Shown here piece after piece: positions 16,147-24,607 of a stretch of 64,000 bases of DNA. The notes under the pieces were generated by a model. That model did not search any database and had not been told where the DNA came from. It worked only from the letters and a program-made list of their open reading frames with translations. The first letter of the stretch is position 1. Each line of letters opens with the position of its first letter. Source of the DNA: an uncultured Bacteroidia bacterium (GTDB lineage: Bacteria; Bacteroidota; Bacteroidia; Bacteroidales; F082); contig CACZZO010000014.1 of NCBI GenBank assembly GCA_902785755.1, positions 19,656-83,655 of the forward strand. Direction: 5' to 3'. Both the position numbers and the translations under genes were made by a program.

Positions 16147-16215
16147 GGGAGGTGTCTTTTGTGATTGCGCAAAGGTATGAATATTCACAATAAGAATGGA
16201 GTAAATGATGTGCAA

Positions 16216-16252
16216 AACCGCCGCAAAGGTCAAGAAAACCCTTGCGGCGGTT
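16216..16252 (-). terminator. Terminator after ferredoxin operon
   Basis: AACCGCCGCAA (16216-16226) pairs perfectly with TTGCGGCGGTT (16242-16252). It lies 20 nt past the ferredoxin stop on the minus strand. The rest of the 15859-16271 gap holds only the LRR terminator and the TfoX remnant. Confidence 0.75.
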
Positions 16253-16271
16253 GGATTGTTAGAACTTTGTG

Positions 16272-16454
16272 TTAAGCTTCCTCGATGGCACCCACAGGGC
16301 AGCCTTCTTTAGCTTCGGCTGCGGAAGCCAATGCCGACTCGGGCACTTCACCTTCAATGGCGACAGCCACGTCACCTTGGATGCTGAACACTTCAGGGCA
16401 GGTGGACTCGCAAAGGCCGCAACCGATGCAACCGTCATTTACTTTGTACTTCAT
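16272..16454 (-). CDS. Small 4Fe-4S ferredoxin
   Basis: The 60-aa protein has a CIGCGLCESTCP cluster-binding motif (CxxCxxCxxxC) near residues 9-20 and a distal CPVGAI near the C-terminus. This is the pattern of a small mono-cluster ferredoxin with a degenerate second site. It is the third gene of the DUF2249-DUF1858-ferredoxin operon controlled by the Crp/Fnr operator, and could supply electrons to the hydroxylamine/NO reductase Hcp at 19945. The pairing with Hcp is inferred from shared regulation. Confidence 0.9.
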   Translation of the reverse strand: MKYKVNDGCIGCGLCESTCPEVFSIQGDVAVAIEGEVPESALASAAEAKEGCPVGAIEEA

Positions 16455-16468
16455 GATGTTCCTTTCTG

Positions 16469-16696
16469 TTATTGGTTTATGTGTTGGTTAATCAATCCTT
16501 TGATTTTCTCGATGATGGCCTCCACTTCCATCCCCGATTTCTTGCTCATTTCGGCGATGGTAGCCTTGCCCAACATGATTTTGCCAACGGGCGTGTTGAG
16601 CATCTTGAACTTTTCGTTCACTTTTGCCATTTCCATCTTCAACCAAGGATATTGGGCGATGAGGTCGGCTAGTTTTGTGTCTTTTGTGATTTCCAT
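16469..16696 (-). CDS. DUF1858 domain protein
   Basis: The 75-aa protein matches DUF1858: ITKDTKLADLIAQYPWLKME, then a KIMLGKATIAEMSKKSGMEV helix pair. The family is common in anaerobes and often sits beside ferredoxins, DUF2249 proteins and Hcp. The start codon follows the upstream stop by a single base. Function is unknown; redox or NO-stress partnership is inferred from the operon. Confidence 0.82.
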   Translation of the reverse strand: MEITKDTKLADLIAQYPWLKMEMAKVNEKFKMLNTPVGKIMLGKATIAEMSKKSGMEVEAIIEKIKGLINQHINQ

Positions 16697-16697
16697 T

Positions 16698-17384
16698 TTA
16701 CATGAGTTTAATGTCCGGATTCTTTTCTGTGAACTTTTCTTTCAGCACCTCGATAATCTCGGCGCGGCTGTTGCCTTTTTTCTCCATCTGTTTGATGGTC
16801 TTATAGGCTTGAAACAGCGTGGAAGGCCCGATTTCCGAACTGAAATAACCGATGCCTTGGTTCCAAGCCAGCAGTTCAAACACATCGTCCAAGGCGGCTG
16901 AATCGAGGCCGTGGATGTAGGCCTTCACCAACTCACGCGTGGCTTGGCGCATACGACCTGCTCCGACGGCATTAGCCAACGAGAGCAACAGACGTGTCTC
17001 GTATGGCAGATGACGGCGGCTGTCGTTCCAGGTCAAGTCCCAGAAATTGACGGAGGTCTGTGCCAAATCATCATCGATCAATGCCATGTTGGTGAGGGCG
17101 TAAGGGCGCATCGGGATGTCTTTCTCGGCCTGTTTCATCTGGGCGCGGTAGAAGTAAGTGTGGTATTCGGCCTCGGCCAACTTTTCAGTATAATGCTCGA
17201 AACCAAGGTCTTCAAGCACCTCATAAAGCGGAATTGGCTCAAAACTTTGGATGATTTCCATACCTTCGCCGACGGCCATCTTCGCAGCCTGCATTTTCAG
17301 TCCCGGGAAAAAGTTACCCTGCACACCGCGCACGTCAATCTTCTTGAAACTCGCGGTTTTGTCTTTCCAATCGTTGTAACTCAT
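16698..17384 (-). CDS. DUF2249-like protein with helical C-terminal domain
   Basis: I take ATG 17384 as start: MSYNDWKDK is preceded by a -7 box at 17416-17423, and the longer frame would run through the promoter. Residues 18-65 (KIDVRGVQGNFFPGLKMQAA ... EPIPLYEVLEDLGF) match the TusA-like DUF2249 fold. Residues about 105-215 are helical (RLLLSLANAVGAGRMRQATR, ALDDVFELLAWNQGIGYF) and resemble a carboxymuconolactone-decarboxylase-like helical domain. DUF2249 proteins occur in denitrification and NO-stress loci. It heads the operon with DUF1858 and ferredoxin. Confidence 0.72.
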   Translation of the reverse strand: MSYNDWKDKTASFKKIDVRGVQGNFFPGLKMQAAKMAVGEGMEIIQSFEPIPLYEVLEDLGFEHYTEKLAEAEYHTYFYRAQMKQAEKDIPMRPYALTNMALIDDDLAQTSVNFWDLTWNDSRRHLPYETRLLLSLANAVGAGRMRQATRELVKAYIHGLDSAALDDVFELLAWNQGIGYFSSEIGPSTLFQAYKTIKQMEKKGNSRAEIIEVLKEKFTEKNPDIKLM

Positions 17385-17415
17385 AGCTGTGTCTCCTTTC
17401 TTTGGTTTGATGGTA

Positions 17416-17485
17416 CAAAAGTAGTTTCTTCCATTGCGGCAAAGCGTAACAATTGTTACATCAGGCACTTTTTTCCGTATTTTTG
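17416..17485. promoter_or_regulatory. Divergent promoters sharing a Crp/Fnr-type operator
   Basis: A perfect 14-bp palindrome, GTAACAATTGTTAC, lies at 17446-17459. To its left is a minus-strand -7 box (CAAAAGTA, 17416-17423) for the DUF2249 operon, separated by 22 nt. To its right is a plus-strand box (TATTTTTG, 17478-17485) for the regulator gene, separated by 18 nt. Relative to the expected start of the DUF2249 operon the palindrome centre falls near -42, the classic position for activation by Crp/Fnr proteins. The same palindrome recurs before hcp with the same 22-nt spacing. Confidence 0.82.
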
Positions 17486-17503
17486 CGCTGAAAAAATACT
17501 GTT

Positions 17504-18109
17504 ATGGAAGAACTGAAACGTATCAAACTCTTTGCAGGATGCAGCGACGAATCCTTGGAGCGTCTGCTCGAAAGCCCTTGTCGCCGACAGGACTATCCCG
17601 CTGGAAGGCGGATGCTCAACCCAGGTGACCCTTGCCGTGCGCTGATGGTGCTCGTCGAAGGTCAAGCCGAGGCACGAATGATGGGCGAAGAAGGCCGCGA
17701 GGTGCTTGTTGACCACCTGAAAGCCCCAATGTTGCTGGCTCCAGCGTTTCTGTTTGCCAACAATAATGTTATCCCTGTGGAAGTCACCGCCCTCACTGAT
17801 TGCGTAGTGTGGCACATCAACCGTGAGGCTTTTTTTGAGTTTATGCAACAGGAGCCGACCGTATTGCGTGCCTTCCTTGAAATCCTCTCTGAGCGAGGCC
17901 GTTTCCTGAGCCGAAAAATGCGCACCTTTGCCGTCAACAGCCTTCGCAACCGCGTCATCGAATACCTCGAAGCCAACGGCAGCATCACTTCCGTGGCCGC
18001 CGCTGCCGAACAACTTGGCGCGACAAGACCATCACTCAGCCGTGTCCTCTCGGAGATGGTGAGCGAGGGAGTAATTGTTAAAGACGGGAAGGGGTATGGG
18101 AAACGGTAG
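17504..18109 (+). CDS. Crp/Fnr family regulator, HcpR-like
   Basis: The 201-aa protein has a cyclic-nucleotide-binding-type sensor domain (RIKLFAGCSDESLERLLE; MLNPGDPCRALMVLVEGQAE) and a C-terminal winged helix (NRVIEYLEANGSITSVAAAA, GATRPSLSRVLSEM). No Fnr-type N-terminal cysteine cluster is present. A 14-bp palindrome lies in its own promoter and before hcp, which marks it as the probable controller of the NO/hydroxylamine stress genes, as HcpR is in other Bacteroidales. Confidence 0.87.
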   Translation: MEELKRIKLFAGCSDESLERLLESPCRRQDYPAGRRMLNPGDPCRALMVLVEGQAEARMMGEEGREVLVDHLKAPMLLAPAFLFANNNVIPVEVTALTDCVVWHINREAFFEFMQQEPTVLRAFLEILSERGRFLSRKMRTFAVNSLRNRVIEYLEANGSITSVAAAAEQLGATRPSLSRVLSEMVSEGVIVKDGKGYGKR

Positions 18110-18161
18110 GTTGTGAAAAACCAAAAAAAGTTGTACCTTTGCCGATATTTTCAATCTCTTT

Positions 18162-19874
18162 ATGGCTGAAAACCAGAACATAGAATACAAGGAATCGTGG
18201 CGGACGGAGTACCTGAAATGGCTCTGCGGTTTTGCCAATGCGCAAGGCGGGACGATTTATATCGGTGTCAACGACAAAGGCGAGGTGGTCGGTTTGCCCA
18301 ATGCGAAAAAGTTGATGGAGGACATCCCGAACCAAGTGCAAGCGGGATTGGGCATTATGCCCGATGTCAGTCTTTTGGAGAAGGACGGAAAGGACTATAT
18401 CGCGATAAAAGTGGAGCCGAGTGCTTTTCCCGTCAGTTACCACGGCGAGTTTCATTACCGCAGCGGCAGCACCAAGCAGTTGCTGACAGGAAACGCCCTT
18501 TCAGCATTCATTATGCGTAGGACGGGTTTCCGTTGGGAGGATGTCACCGTTGACGATGTTACCGTCGATGACCTCGATAGCGACAGTTTCAAGATATTCC
18601 GCCGCGAGGCCTTGAGAAGCAAGCGGATGACCCAAGAGGATTTGGACATTTCGAACGAAGAATTGCTGAACAAGCTCCACTTGATGGCCGACGGCAAACT
18701 GAAACGCTCGGCGGTGCTGCTTTTCCACAGCGACCCGAGTCGCGTTCAGGTGGGCAGTTATGTGAAGATAGGCCGTTTCAGCGGCAATGCCGACTTGCTG
18801 TATCAGGATGTTTTGGAAGATTCGCTCATCAAGATTGCCGACAAGGTGATTGACCTGATTTACCTGAAGTATTTGAAGGCAAAAATCACCTACGAACACG
18901 ACAGGCGGGTTGAGACCTATCCTTTTGCACGCGATGCCATACGCGAGGCGGTTTACAACGCGATCGCCCACAATTGCTATATGTTTGGCACGCCCATACA
19001 AATCCGCATCGAGGACGAGGCCATCATCATCAGCAACCGTTGCATCTTGCCCGAAAACTGGACGGTGGAAACCTTGATGGAGCCGCACGAATCGATACCT
19101 TACAACGAAAACATCGCCAACGCTTTCTATTATGCCGGCTACATCGAGACTTGGGGGCGCGGCATACAGAAAATCTGCAACGCCTGCACAGATCTTGGTG
19201 CCGCAAAGCCGAGATATGAGTTGCTGGGTACGGGTTTACGTGTACATTTCGCCGCGTTGAAGAGTGCTTTATTCAACGAAACGCAAGAGCAGGGCGAAAA
19301 CAGGTTGGGTGAAAACATCATAGAAACTACACAGAAAACTACACAGAAAACTGGCACAAAAACTGGCACAAAAACTGGCACAAAAAACAGAGAAAAAATA
19401 CTTAATGCAATAAAAGAATCTCCCAATGTAACTTTAGAAAACCTAATGAAAATATGCGAACTTTCAAGAAATGGAGTACGGTTTCACATCAATTTACTTA
19501 AAGCAGAAGGAGTTATTTCAAGAGTGAACGGTCAAAAAGGTGGCCATTGGGAAATCAACGAATCCGCCGTTGAAATCTCAGACGGTAGGTTGGGTGAAAA
19601 ACCTAATGAATGGTTGGGTGAAAAGTTGGGTGAAAAACCCGATGAATGGTTGGGTGAAAAGTTGGGTGAAAAATCCGACGAATGGTTGGGTGAAAACCGT
19701 TTGACCATCCTACGTTGCCTCACCCAAAATCCTTCCATGTCGACGCGCAGACTGGCGGAATTGTTGGGCATGAGCACAACCGCGATGGACAAAAACATCA
19801 AATGGCTGAAGGAAAACGGAATCATCCGGCATGTTGGCCCTGCCAAAGGCGGACGGTGGGAGGTGATAATCTGA
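18162..19874 (+). CDS. AlbA_2 (Schlafen-type) ATP-binding regulator with repeat linker
   Basis: A 570-aa COG2865-type protein. The AlbA_2 domain is at the N-terminus (EYKESWRTEYLKWLCGFANA, GTIYIGVNDKGEVVGL). A RecG-like/HATPase-type region follows (REAVYNAIAHNCYMFGTPIQ, YAGYIETWGRGIQKI). Two winged helices occupy about 405-470 and 520-568. The linkers carry tandem repeats: TGTKTGTKTGTK and a 12-residue EWLGEKLGEKPD unit. Family members are putative transcriptional regulators. It lies between the HcpR-like gene and hcp but has its own -7-like TACCTTTG box at about 18135. Confidence 0.8.
   Translation: MAENQNIEYKESWRTEYLKWLCGFANAQGGTIYIGVNDKGEVVGLPNAKKLMEDIPNQVQAGLGIMPDVSLLEKDGKDYIAIKVEPSAFPVSYHGEFHYRSGSTKQLLTGNALSAFIMRRTGFRWEDVTVDDVTVDDLDSDSFKIFRREALRSKRMTQEDLDISNEELLNKLHLMADGKLKRSAVLLFHSDPSRVQVGSYVKIGRFSGNADLLYQDVLEDSLIKIADKVIDLIYLKYLKAKITYEHDRRVETYPFARDAIREAVYNAIAHNCYMFGTPIQIRIEDEAIIISNRCILPENWTVETLMEPHESIPYNENIANAFYYAGYIETWGRGIQKICNACTDLGAAKPRYELLGTGLRVHFAALKSALFNETQEQGENRLGENIIETTQKTTQKTGTKTGTKTGTKNREKILNAIKESPNVTLENLMKICELSRNGVRFHINLLKAEGVISRVNGQKGGHWEINESAVEISDGRLGEKPNEWLGEKLGEKPDEWLGEKLGEKSDEWLGENRLTILRCLTQNPSMSTRRLAELLGMSTTAMDKNIKWLKENGIIRHVGPAKGGRWEVII
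19321..19695 (+). repeat. In-frame 12-bp and 36-bp tandem repeats in AlbA_2 gene
   Basis: At about 19325-19385 a 12-bp unit (GGCACAAAAACT and a variant CACAGAAAACTA) repeats five times. At about 19590-19695 a 36-bp unit built around GAATGGTTGGGTGAAAAG repeats about three times. Both unit lengths are multiples of three, so slippage would change linker length rather than switch the gene off. Confidence 0.8.
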
Positions 19875-19944
19875 AAAACAATAAAAACACAGGACGCGAG
19901 ATTGTAAATTGCCTCGCGTCCCACATTATAGTTTGGCATCAAAC

Positions 19945-21606
19945 TCAAATTCCAAACATTCTCATATCTTCCTCCACCGTACTAATCCCGCCAATGCCGA
20001 AGTTCTCGACCAAGACTTTGGCCACATTGGGTGAAAGGAAAGCAGGCAAGGTCGGGCCAAGGTGGATGTTCTTCACACCGAGGCTGAGCAGAGCTAACAG
20101 AACGATGACAGCCTTTTGCTCGTACCAAGCGATGTTATAGGCGATGGGCAGTTGGTTTACATCATCCAAGCCGAACACTTCCTTCAGTTTCAATGCGATG
20201 AGTGCCAGCGAGTAACTGTCGTTGCACTGGCCGGCGTCCAACACGCGCGGAATGCCGCCGATGTCGCCCAAGGCGAGTTTGTTGTACTTGTATTTGGCGC
20301 AACCAGCCGTGAGGATGACGCAATCCTTGGGCAAGGCCTTGGCAAATTCAGTGTAGTATTCACGGCTCTTCATACGACCGTCGCAGCCTGCCATCACCAC
20401 AAACTTGCGGATGGCACCGCTTTTCACGGCCTCTACTACCTTGTCGGCAAGGGCAAACACCTGCTCGTGCGCAAAACCTCCTATAATCTTGCCCGTCTCA
20501 ATCTCTTTAGGGGCTTGGCAGGTCTTGGCCAAAGCGATAATTTCACTGAAATCCTTTTTGCCGTTGGCATCAGCGGGGATGTGCTTCCAACCCGGGAAAC
20601 CCGTGCTGTTGGTGGTGAAAACGCGGTCTTTGTATGTGGCATTGGCCGCAGGCGGCACGATGCAGTTGGTGGTGAACAGAATGGGGCCGTTGAAACTTTC
20701 AAATTCCTCGCGTTGTTTCCACCAAGCGTTGCCGTAGTTGCCCTTCAGATGGCTATATTGCTTCAGGCGCGGATAGTAATGCGCGGGCAGCATTTCGCTG
20801 TGGGTGTAGATGTCGATGCCAGCGTCCTTGCTTTGTTCCAAAAGTTGCTCAATGTCGTTGAGGTCGTGGCCGCTGATGAGAATGCCCGGACGATTGCCCA
20901 CGCCAATATTCACCTCAGTGATTTCGGGATTGCCGTAAGCGGTCGTATTGGCTTTGTCGAGCAGGGCCATCGCCTTCACGCCCCATTCGCCTGTTTTCAG
21001 GACAAGAGCGGTGAGTTCGTTGGCATCGTTGCAGGTCACCAATTGGCCAAGGGTTTGCAGGATGAACTCATTGATGTCGCCATCGACTTGACCAAGGTGG
21101 GCGGCATGTTCCAAGTAAGCGGCCATACCTTTGAGGCCGTACATAGTCAACTCCTTCAGCGAGCGGATGTCCTCGTTGGTTTCGGCAAGCACACCTACGG
21201 TTAGGGCTTTCTCGTCATATTGCTCGCGCGGGCAATTCCATTCCAATACATCCAGTTTCGGGAGCACGATGCCTTTCTTGTTGGTCACTCGGTTTTTGAA
21301 CATTTCGCGCAATTCCAAGCCTTTATCGATACGGGTGTAGATGCTCTCCGCGTCGAAGTTGGCGTTGGTGATGGTCGAAAACAGTGCGTCGTTCACGAAG
21401 GCGTGGATACTCTTGCGGAAATCGCAATAATCGTGTCCACATCCGTGCTGGTGATGGTTGGCGATGACGCCCAATCCTTTAAGGACATAGATTAAAAGAT
21501 CTTGTGCATGAGCTACTTGCGGGGTCTTTCCGCACACTCCTGAAATCTTACAGCCGGCGCATCCGGCAGTTTCCTGACATTGGAAACAAAACATTTTCTC
21601 GTTCAT
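19945..21606 (-). CDS. hcp: Hydroxylamine reductase / hybrid-cluster protein
   Basis: The product from ATG 21606 ([15 protein letters not shown]) is 553 aa, the normal length for Hcp. Visible signatures are the N-terminal cysteine cluster ([20 protein letters not shown]), [39 protein letters not shown] and [11 protein letters not shown], which supply ligands for the 4Fe-4S and hybrid clusters. Hcp reduces NO and hydroxylamine in anaerobes. The longer frame to 21678 is rejected because it would run through the -7 box and into the operator. The promoter carries the 14-bp HcpR-like palindrome. Confidence 0.95.
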   Translation of the reverse strand: MNEKMFCFQCQETAGCAGCKISGVCGKTPQVAHAQDLLIYVLKGLGVIANHHQHGCGHDYCDFRKSIHAFVNDALFSTITNANFDAESIYTRIDKGLELREMFKNRVTNKKGIVLPKLDVLEWNCPREQYDEKALTVGVLAETNEDIRSLKELTMYGLKGMAAYLEHAAHLGQVDGDINEFILQTLGQLVTCNDANELTALVLKTGEWGVKAMALLDKANTTAYGNPEITEVNIGVGNRPGILISGHDLNDIEQLLEQSKDAGIDIYTHSEMLPAHYYPRLKQYSHLKGNYGNAWWKQREEFESFNGPILFTTNCIVPPAANATYKDRVFTTNSTGFPGWKHIPADANGKKDFSEIIALAKTCQAPKEIETGKIIGGFAHEQVFALADKVVEAVKSGAIRKFVVMAGCDGRMKSREYYTEFAKALPKDCVILTAGCAKYKYNKLALGDIGGIPRVLDAGQCNDSYSLALIALKLKEVFGLDDVNQLPIAYNIAWYEQKAVIVLLALLSLGVKNIHLGPTLPAFLSPNVAKVLVENFGIGGISTVEEDMRMFGI

Positions 21607-21641
21607 AGTCTTGCGTGTTGTGTTAGTTGTGAAATTTGATG

Positions 21642-21685
21642 CAAAACTACATACGAGGAACGACTTGAAGCGTAACAATTGTTAC
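21642..21685 (-). promoter_or_regulatory. hcp promoter with Crp/Fnr-type operator
   Basis: The minus-strand -7 box TAGTTTTG covers 21642-21649. The palindrome GTAACAATTGTTAC covers 21672-21685, 22 nt upstream of it. Both the operator sequence and the spacing equal those in front of the DUF2249 operon, including flanking bases AGC and A. Confidence 0.85.
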
Positions 21686-21823
21686 AGTAAAAAACAAAAA
21701 ACCGTAAATCAGGTCTCAAATTGTAGCGAGCAAGTACGCTCTGTTCTCGCTTAATCGAAACGTTCACATTGACTTTCCTTCTCGATAGCCAACCATGTTC
21801 ATGGGACTTTGACAAATTGGAAT

Positions 21824-22213
21824 TTACCTTTCATACAATTCTATCGGCAAACCGTCAGGATCTTGAAAGAAGAGGAACCTTTTGCCTGTATACTCGTCTG
21901 TTCTCACCTCTTCATGCGAAATGCCCAAGGCATCTAACTCATGCACAGTCTCGGCAATGCTGTCGACCTCAAAAGCCAAGTGCCGCAGACCTGCAGCTTC
22001 AGGATGGGTCAACCGCGACGGTGGGGAGGGGAACGAAAAAAGTTCAATGACATAGTCATCGCCCAAGGCGAGGTCAGTCTTGTACGACAGCCTTTCCTCA
22101 CGATAGTGTTCAGCAAGGACACGCATGCCGAGCACATGAGTATAGAAGTGGAGACTCCGCTGATAGTCGGAACAAATGATAGCGATGTGATGTACTTTGT
22201 TCAGGTGTAGCAT
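21824..22213 (-). CDS. VOC family (glyoxalase-like) protein
   Basis: The 129-aa protein shows a vicinal-oxygen-chelate fold with putative metal ligands in VHHIAIICSDYQRSLHFY, VIELFSF, LRHLAFEV and GLPIELYER. It resembles the GloA2/YaeR subgroup of lactoylglutathione-lyase-like proteins, whose substrate is usually unknown. A 37-codon ORF lies 21 nt upstream on the same strand and may be co-transcribed. Confidence 0.85.
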   Translation of the reverse strand: MLHLNKVHHIAIICSDYQRSLHFYTHVLGMRVLAEHYREERLSYKTDLALGDDYVIELFSFPSPPSRLTHPEAAGLRHLAFEVDSIAETVHELDALGISHEEVRTDEYTGKRFLFFQDPDGLPIELYER

Positions 22214-22234
22214 GGCTTTATAAAGGGTCTTGTT

Positions 22235-22348
22235 CTATAAGTTCTCTACGAGATGAGTGATGTTCTCACATAAGTTTTCGACAATTCTCCAAGGTTCTTC
22301 TGCCTCCATTGGGAAGACCGTCGGTCGTGTTATGTATGATTCAACCAT
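22235..22348 (-). CDS. Possible 37-aa small ORF upstream of VOC gene
   Basis: ATG 22348 opens 37 codons (MVESYITRPTVFPMEAEEPW ... NITHLVENL). A -7 box, TAACTTTG on the minus strand (22384-22391), stands about 35 nt before the ATG, so this frame is first on the transcript that continues into the VOC gene. No family recognised; it may be a leader peptide, a small protein or chance. Confidence 0.3.
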   Translation of the reverse strand: MVESYITRPTVFPMEAEEPWRIVENLCENITHLVENL

Positions 22349-22447
22349 ATAAATTCCGATTTATCTGTTTCGCAATTCGGCTGCAAAGTTAATAAAAAAC
22401 AATCCTTAAATGGGCGAAATCTACTTGCTGTTCCTCTTGAACGAAAA

Positions 22448-23590
22448 TTACTTCGGCAGCATCTGACCCTTCCTAGTAACGATGGCCTGAAGCAGATAAA
22501 TGACCGCGATGATTGCGCCTACCATGTATGGTGACAAATGAGCAGCCGATGCGATAGGCGAAACAATCAGTGGGGAGAGGAACTGTCCCAAATAGAGTGC
22601 CGTGGAAAGCAAAGGCATCACGGTGGTGGCCGCTTCCTTGCCCGCTTTCACGCTTCCGATGGTGTTCAGGTAGGGAACGCCGAAGCCGTTGGCAATGCCG
22701 ATGAGTGCCGAGCCAAGCAAAAGAAGTGACAATGAACTTCCTCCGGCAAGGCATAAATACCCCGCCATGAAGCCGATGGGGGCAGCGTATTTCATCTGCG
22801 CGGCAAAGCGTTTCATCATTGCACCAAAAACCAAACCTACCAAGAAAGCCACCACATCCAAGCCCATCATCACCAAGGTGATTCCCGTCACCGAAAGCAT
22901 TCCTGAGGCCGTAAGCGCGAAGTTGGTGGGATAGATGAAGAAAAGGATCATCACTAAGAACATGCCCACGACCGATGGATGGAATTTCTTCAGAAGCGAC
23001 AGCGAAATGCCCCCTTTGTTTGACAATCGCTCATTAGGCAGGAAAAGCATGACGAGTACCACGGCGATGAGGCCAAGCAGATACACCAAGGAGGCGTAGT
23101 TCCAACTGACTGCCGCCAACATTCCCGCGAGGAAAGTGGCCACCACGCCGCCCATCTGGTTCATGGCAGCGGCAAGCCCCATCAGGCGGGCTTGCTCCTC
23201 GGGAGGGAAATAGTAGGCCAAAAGGCCCGTGGAAAGCGGCATAATCATGCCCACACTCACGCCCAACAAGGCCCTGAGTACCAGCAGCACAGCAATGTTG
23301 TCAGCGAAAAAGGCCCCGCTTCCTGCCACCACATAAAGTAGCAGACCGCAAAGGGCGATAGTGCGGGTGCGCATCACGCGACATAGCATCGGGAAACAGA
23401 GGTTGGTGAGGATGATGAACAGCGCAGGCATACTCACCACAAACTGGATGAGTAGCGGATTGGCGTCAGCGAAATGGGCACTGATGGCGTTCAAGGCAGG
23501 TGCGACGGCGGCTCCCGCCATCACGGTCAGCAGCGACATCGAAAGGATGGTCGCAACAAGAATCTTTGGATTGGATGAATCTCTCTTCAT
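22448..23590 (-). CDS. MFS transporter
   Basis: From ATG 23590 (MKRDSSNPKIL) the product is 380 aa with about 12 hydrophobic segments and an MFS-type loop (MPLSTGLLAYYFPPEEQARL, MGLAAAMNQMGG). It is a drug/metabolite-exporter-like member with unknown substrate. The longer TTG start at 23608 is less likely. Its 5' leader contains the 90-bp element at 23623-23712, so expression may be controlled by a structured RNA. Confidence 0.85.
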   Translation of the reverse strand: MKRDSSNPKILVATILSMSLLTVMAGAAVAPALNAISAHFADANPLLIQFVVSMPALFIILTNLCFPMLCRVMRTRTIALCGLLLYVVAGSGAFFADNIAVLLVLRALLGVSVGMIMPLSTGLLAYYFPPEEQARLMGLAAAMNQMGGVVATFLAGMLAAVSWNYASLVYLLGLIAVVLVMLFLPNERLSNKGGISLSLLKKFHPSVVGMFLVMILFFIYPTNFALTASGMLSVTGITLVMMGLDVVAFLVGLVFGAMMKRFAAQMKYAAPIGFMAGYLCLAGGSSLSLLLLGSALIGIANGFGVPYLNTIGSVKAGKEAATTVMPLLSTALYLGQFLSPLIVSPIASAAHLSPYMVGAIIAVIYLLQAIVTRKGQMLPK

Positions 23591-23622
23591 ACATAAGAAT
23601 CTATTCAATTAAACATGTGTCC

Positions 23623-23712
23623 AACTGGCATAGTTCTTACAGATTCACCCTATGATTCGACTACCGACACGCTCGCCGAATTCGGGTGCAAAAGTACGAA
23701 AAATCGAGGAAA
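23623..23712 (-). promoter_or_regulatory. 90-bp duplicated promoter/leader element, copy 1
   Basis: This block matches 28532-28621 in 86 of 90 positions. On the minus strand it contains the -7 box TACTTTTG followed directly by CACCCG, so transcription would begin at the start of the conserved part and enter the MFS gene about 33 nt past its end. The transcript can form CGGC/GTCG inside CACCC/GGGTG, and CATAG/CTATG competing with or crossing the latter. It is a candidate riboswitch or small RNA. The 23591-23923 gap otherwise holds only the phosphate-type promoter at 23821-23878. Confidence 0.75.
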
Positions 23713-23820
23713 GGATGTTCCTCTCTAGACGAAAAAATGTCTTTTAACTGCAATTAGACACCTTATGCAGCGAGGCTTTGGAACGCCTGATGAACCAGCC
23801 TTGCCACACCCGATGTTGAA

Positions 23821-23878
23821 ATTGTAATAACATTGTAACATCATCGTCCTGTGGCTTCAATGAAAAGCTGTATCTTTG
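23821..23878 (+). promoter_or_regulatory. Promoter with Pho-box-like direct repeat before response regulator
   Basis: TTGTAA occurs at 23822-23827 and again at 23833-23838 (11-bp period), 32 nt before the -7 box TATCTTTG (23871-23878). The same layout stands before the phosphate transporter operon at 26017-26075. PhoB-type regulators bind tandem half-sites with 11-bp spacing, so this is a plausible autoregulatory Pho box. Confidence 0.55.
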
Positions 23879-23923
23879 TGCTCGATTGGTACTTTTTCTA
23901 AAGCTTACTAAACCAATGAATTT

Positions 23924-24607
23924 ATGAAGATTCTAGTTGTCGATGACGAGTTGGATCTCTGCGAGATTCTGCAATTTAACCTTGAAACCGAGGGATATGA
24001 GGTCGTGACAGCCAATTCTGCGGAAGAGGCATTCAAACTTCCTTTGCAGGAATATGCTTTGATTCTCTTGGATGTGATGATGGGCGAAATGTCAGGATTC
24101 CAGATGGCACGAAAGATTAAGGAAAACCCAGCAACGGCGCAGATCCCCATTATCTTCATCACAGCTCTCGACGACGAAGACAACACGGTCAAGGGGCTTA
24201 ACATCGGTGCCGACGACTATATTACCAAGCCGCTGAGCATAAAAGAGGTGAAGGCAAGGGTAAAAGCGGTGCTGAGGAGGTCATATTCCCGACCATTTCA
24301 AGAAAATACCACTGACAATAAACTTTGTTACGGAGCCATCATCATTGATTTAAACACCAAAACGGCCACACTCGACGGCGAGGAATTGGCGCTTACTAAG
24401 TTGGAGTTTGAATTGCTGTCGTTCTTTCTCCGTAACCCCGACAAGGTGTTTTCGCGCGAGGAGTTGCTTAAACAATGTTGGCCGCAAGATGTGTATGTGC
24501 TTGACCGCACCGTGGATGTCAACATCACGCGTCTCAGAAAGAAGATTGGGCGCAATGGCAAACAGATAAAAACACGTATTGGTTATGGCTACTGCTTTGA
24601 GAAGTAA
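23924..24607 (+). CDS. OmpR/PhoB-type response regulator
   Basis: The 227-aa protein has a receiver domain (KILVVDDELDLCEIL; phosphoacceptor Asp in LILLDVMMGEMSG near residue 52; conserved Lys in YITKPLSI) and a C-terminal winged helix (LTKLEFELLSFFLRNPDKVF, VDVNITRLRKKIG). It is followed by and overlaps the sensor kinase gene, and by a phosphate transporter, so PhoB is the likely functional equivalent. Confidence 0.9.
   Translation: MKILVVDDELDLCEILQFNLETEGYEVVTANSAEEAFKLPLQEYALILLDVMMGEMSGFQMARKIKENPATAQIPIIFITALDDEDNTVKGLNIGADDYITKPLSIKEVKARVKAVLRRSYSRPFQENTTDNKLCYGAIIIDLNTKTATLDGEELALTKLEFELLSFFLRNPDKVFSREELLKQCWPQDVYVLDRTVDVNITRLRKKIGRNGKQIKTRIGYGYCFEK

Noticed and set aside
16176..16192. 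TGAATATTCA near the TfoX remnant as a second copy of the metal operator
   Set aside because: Shorter than the 14-bp site at 37894, no -7 box in the right place and no metal gene; likely chance.
20116..21204. 362-codon plus-strand open frame
   Set aside because: Antisense of hcp; no family resemblance and no promoter.
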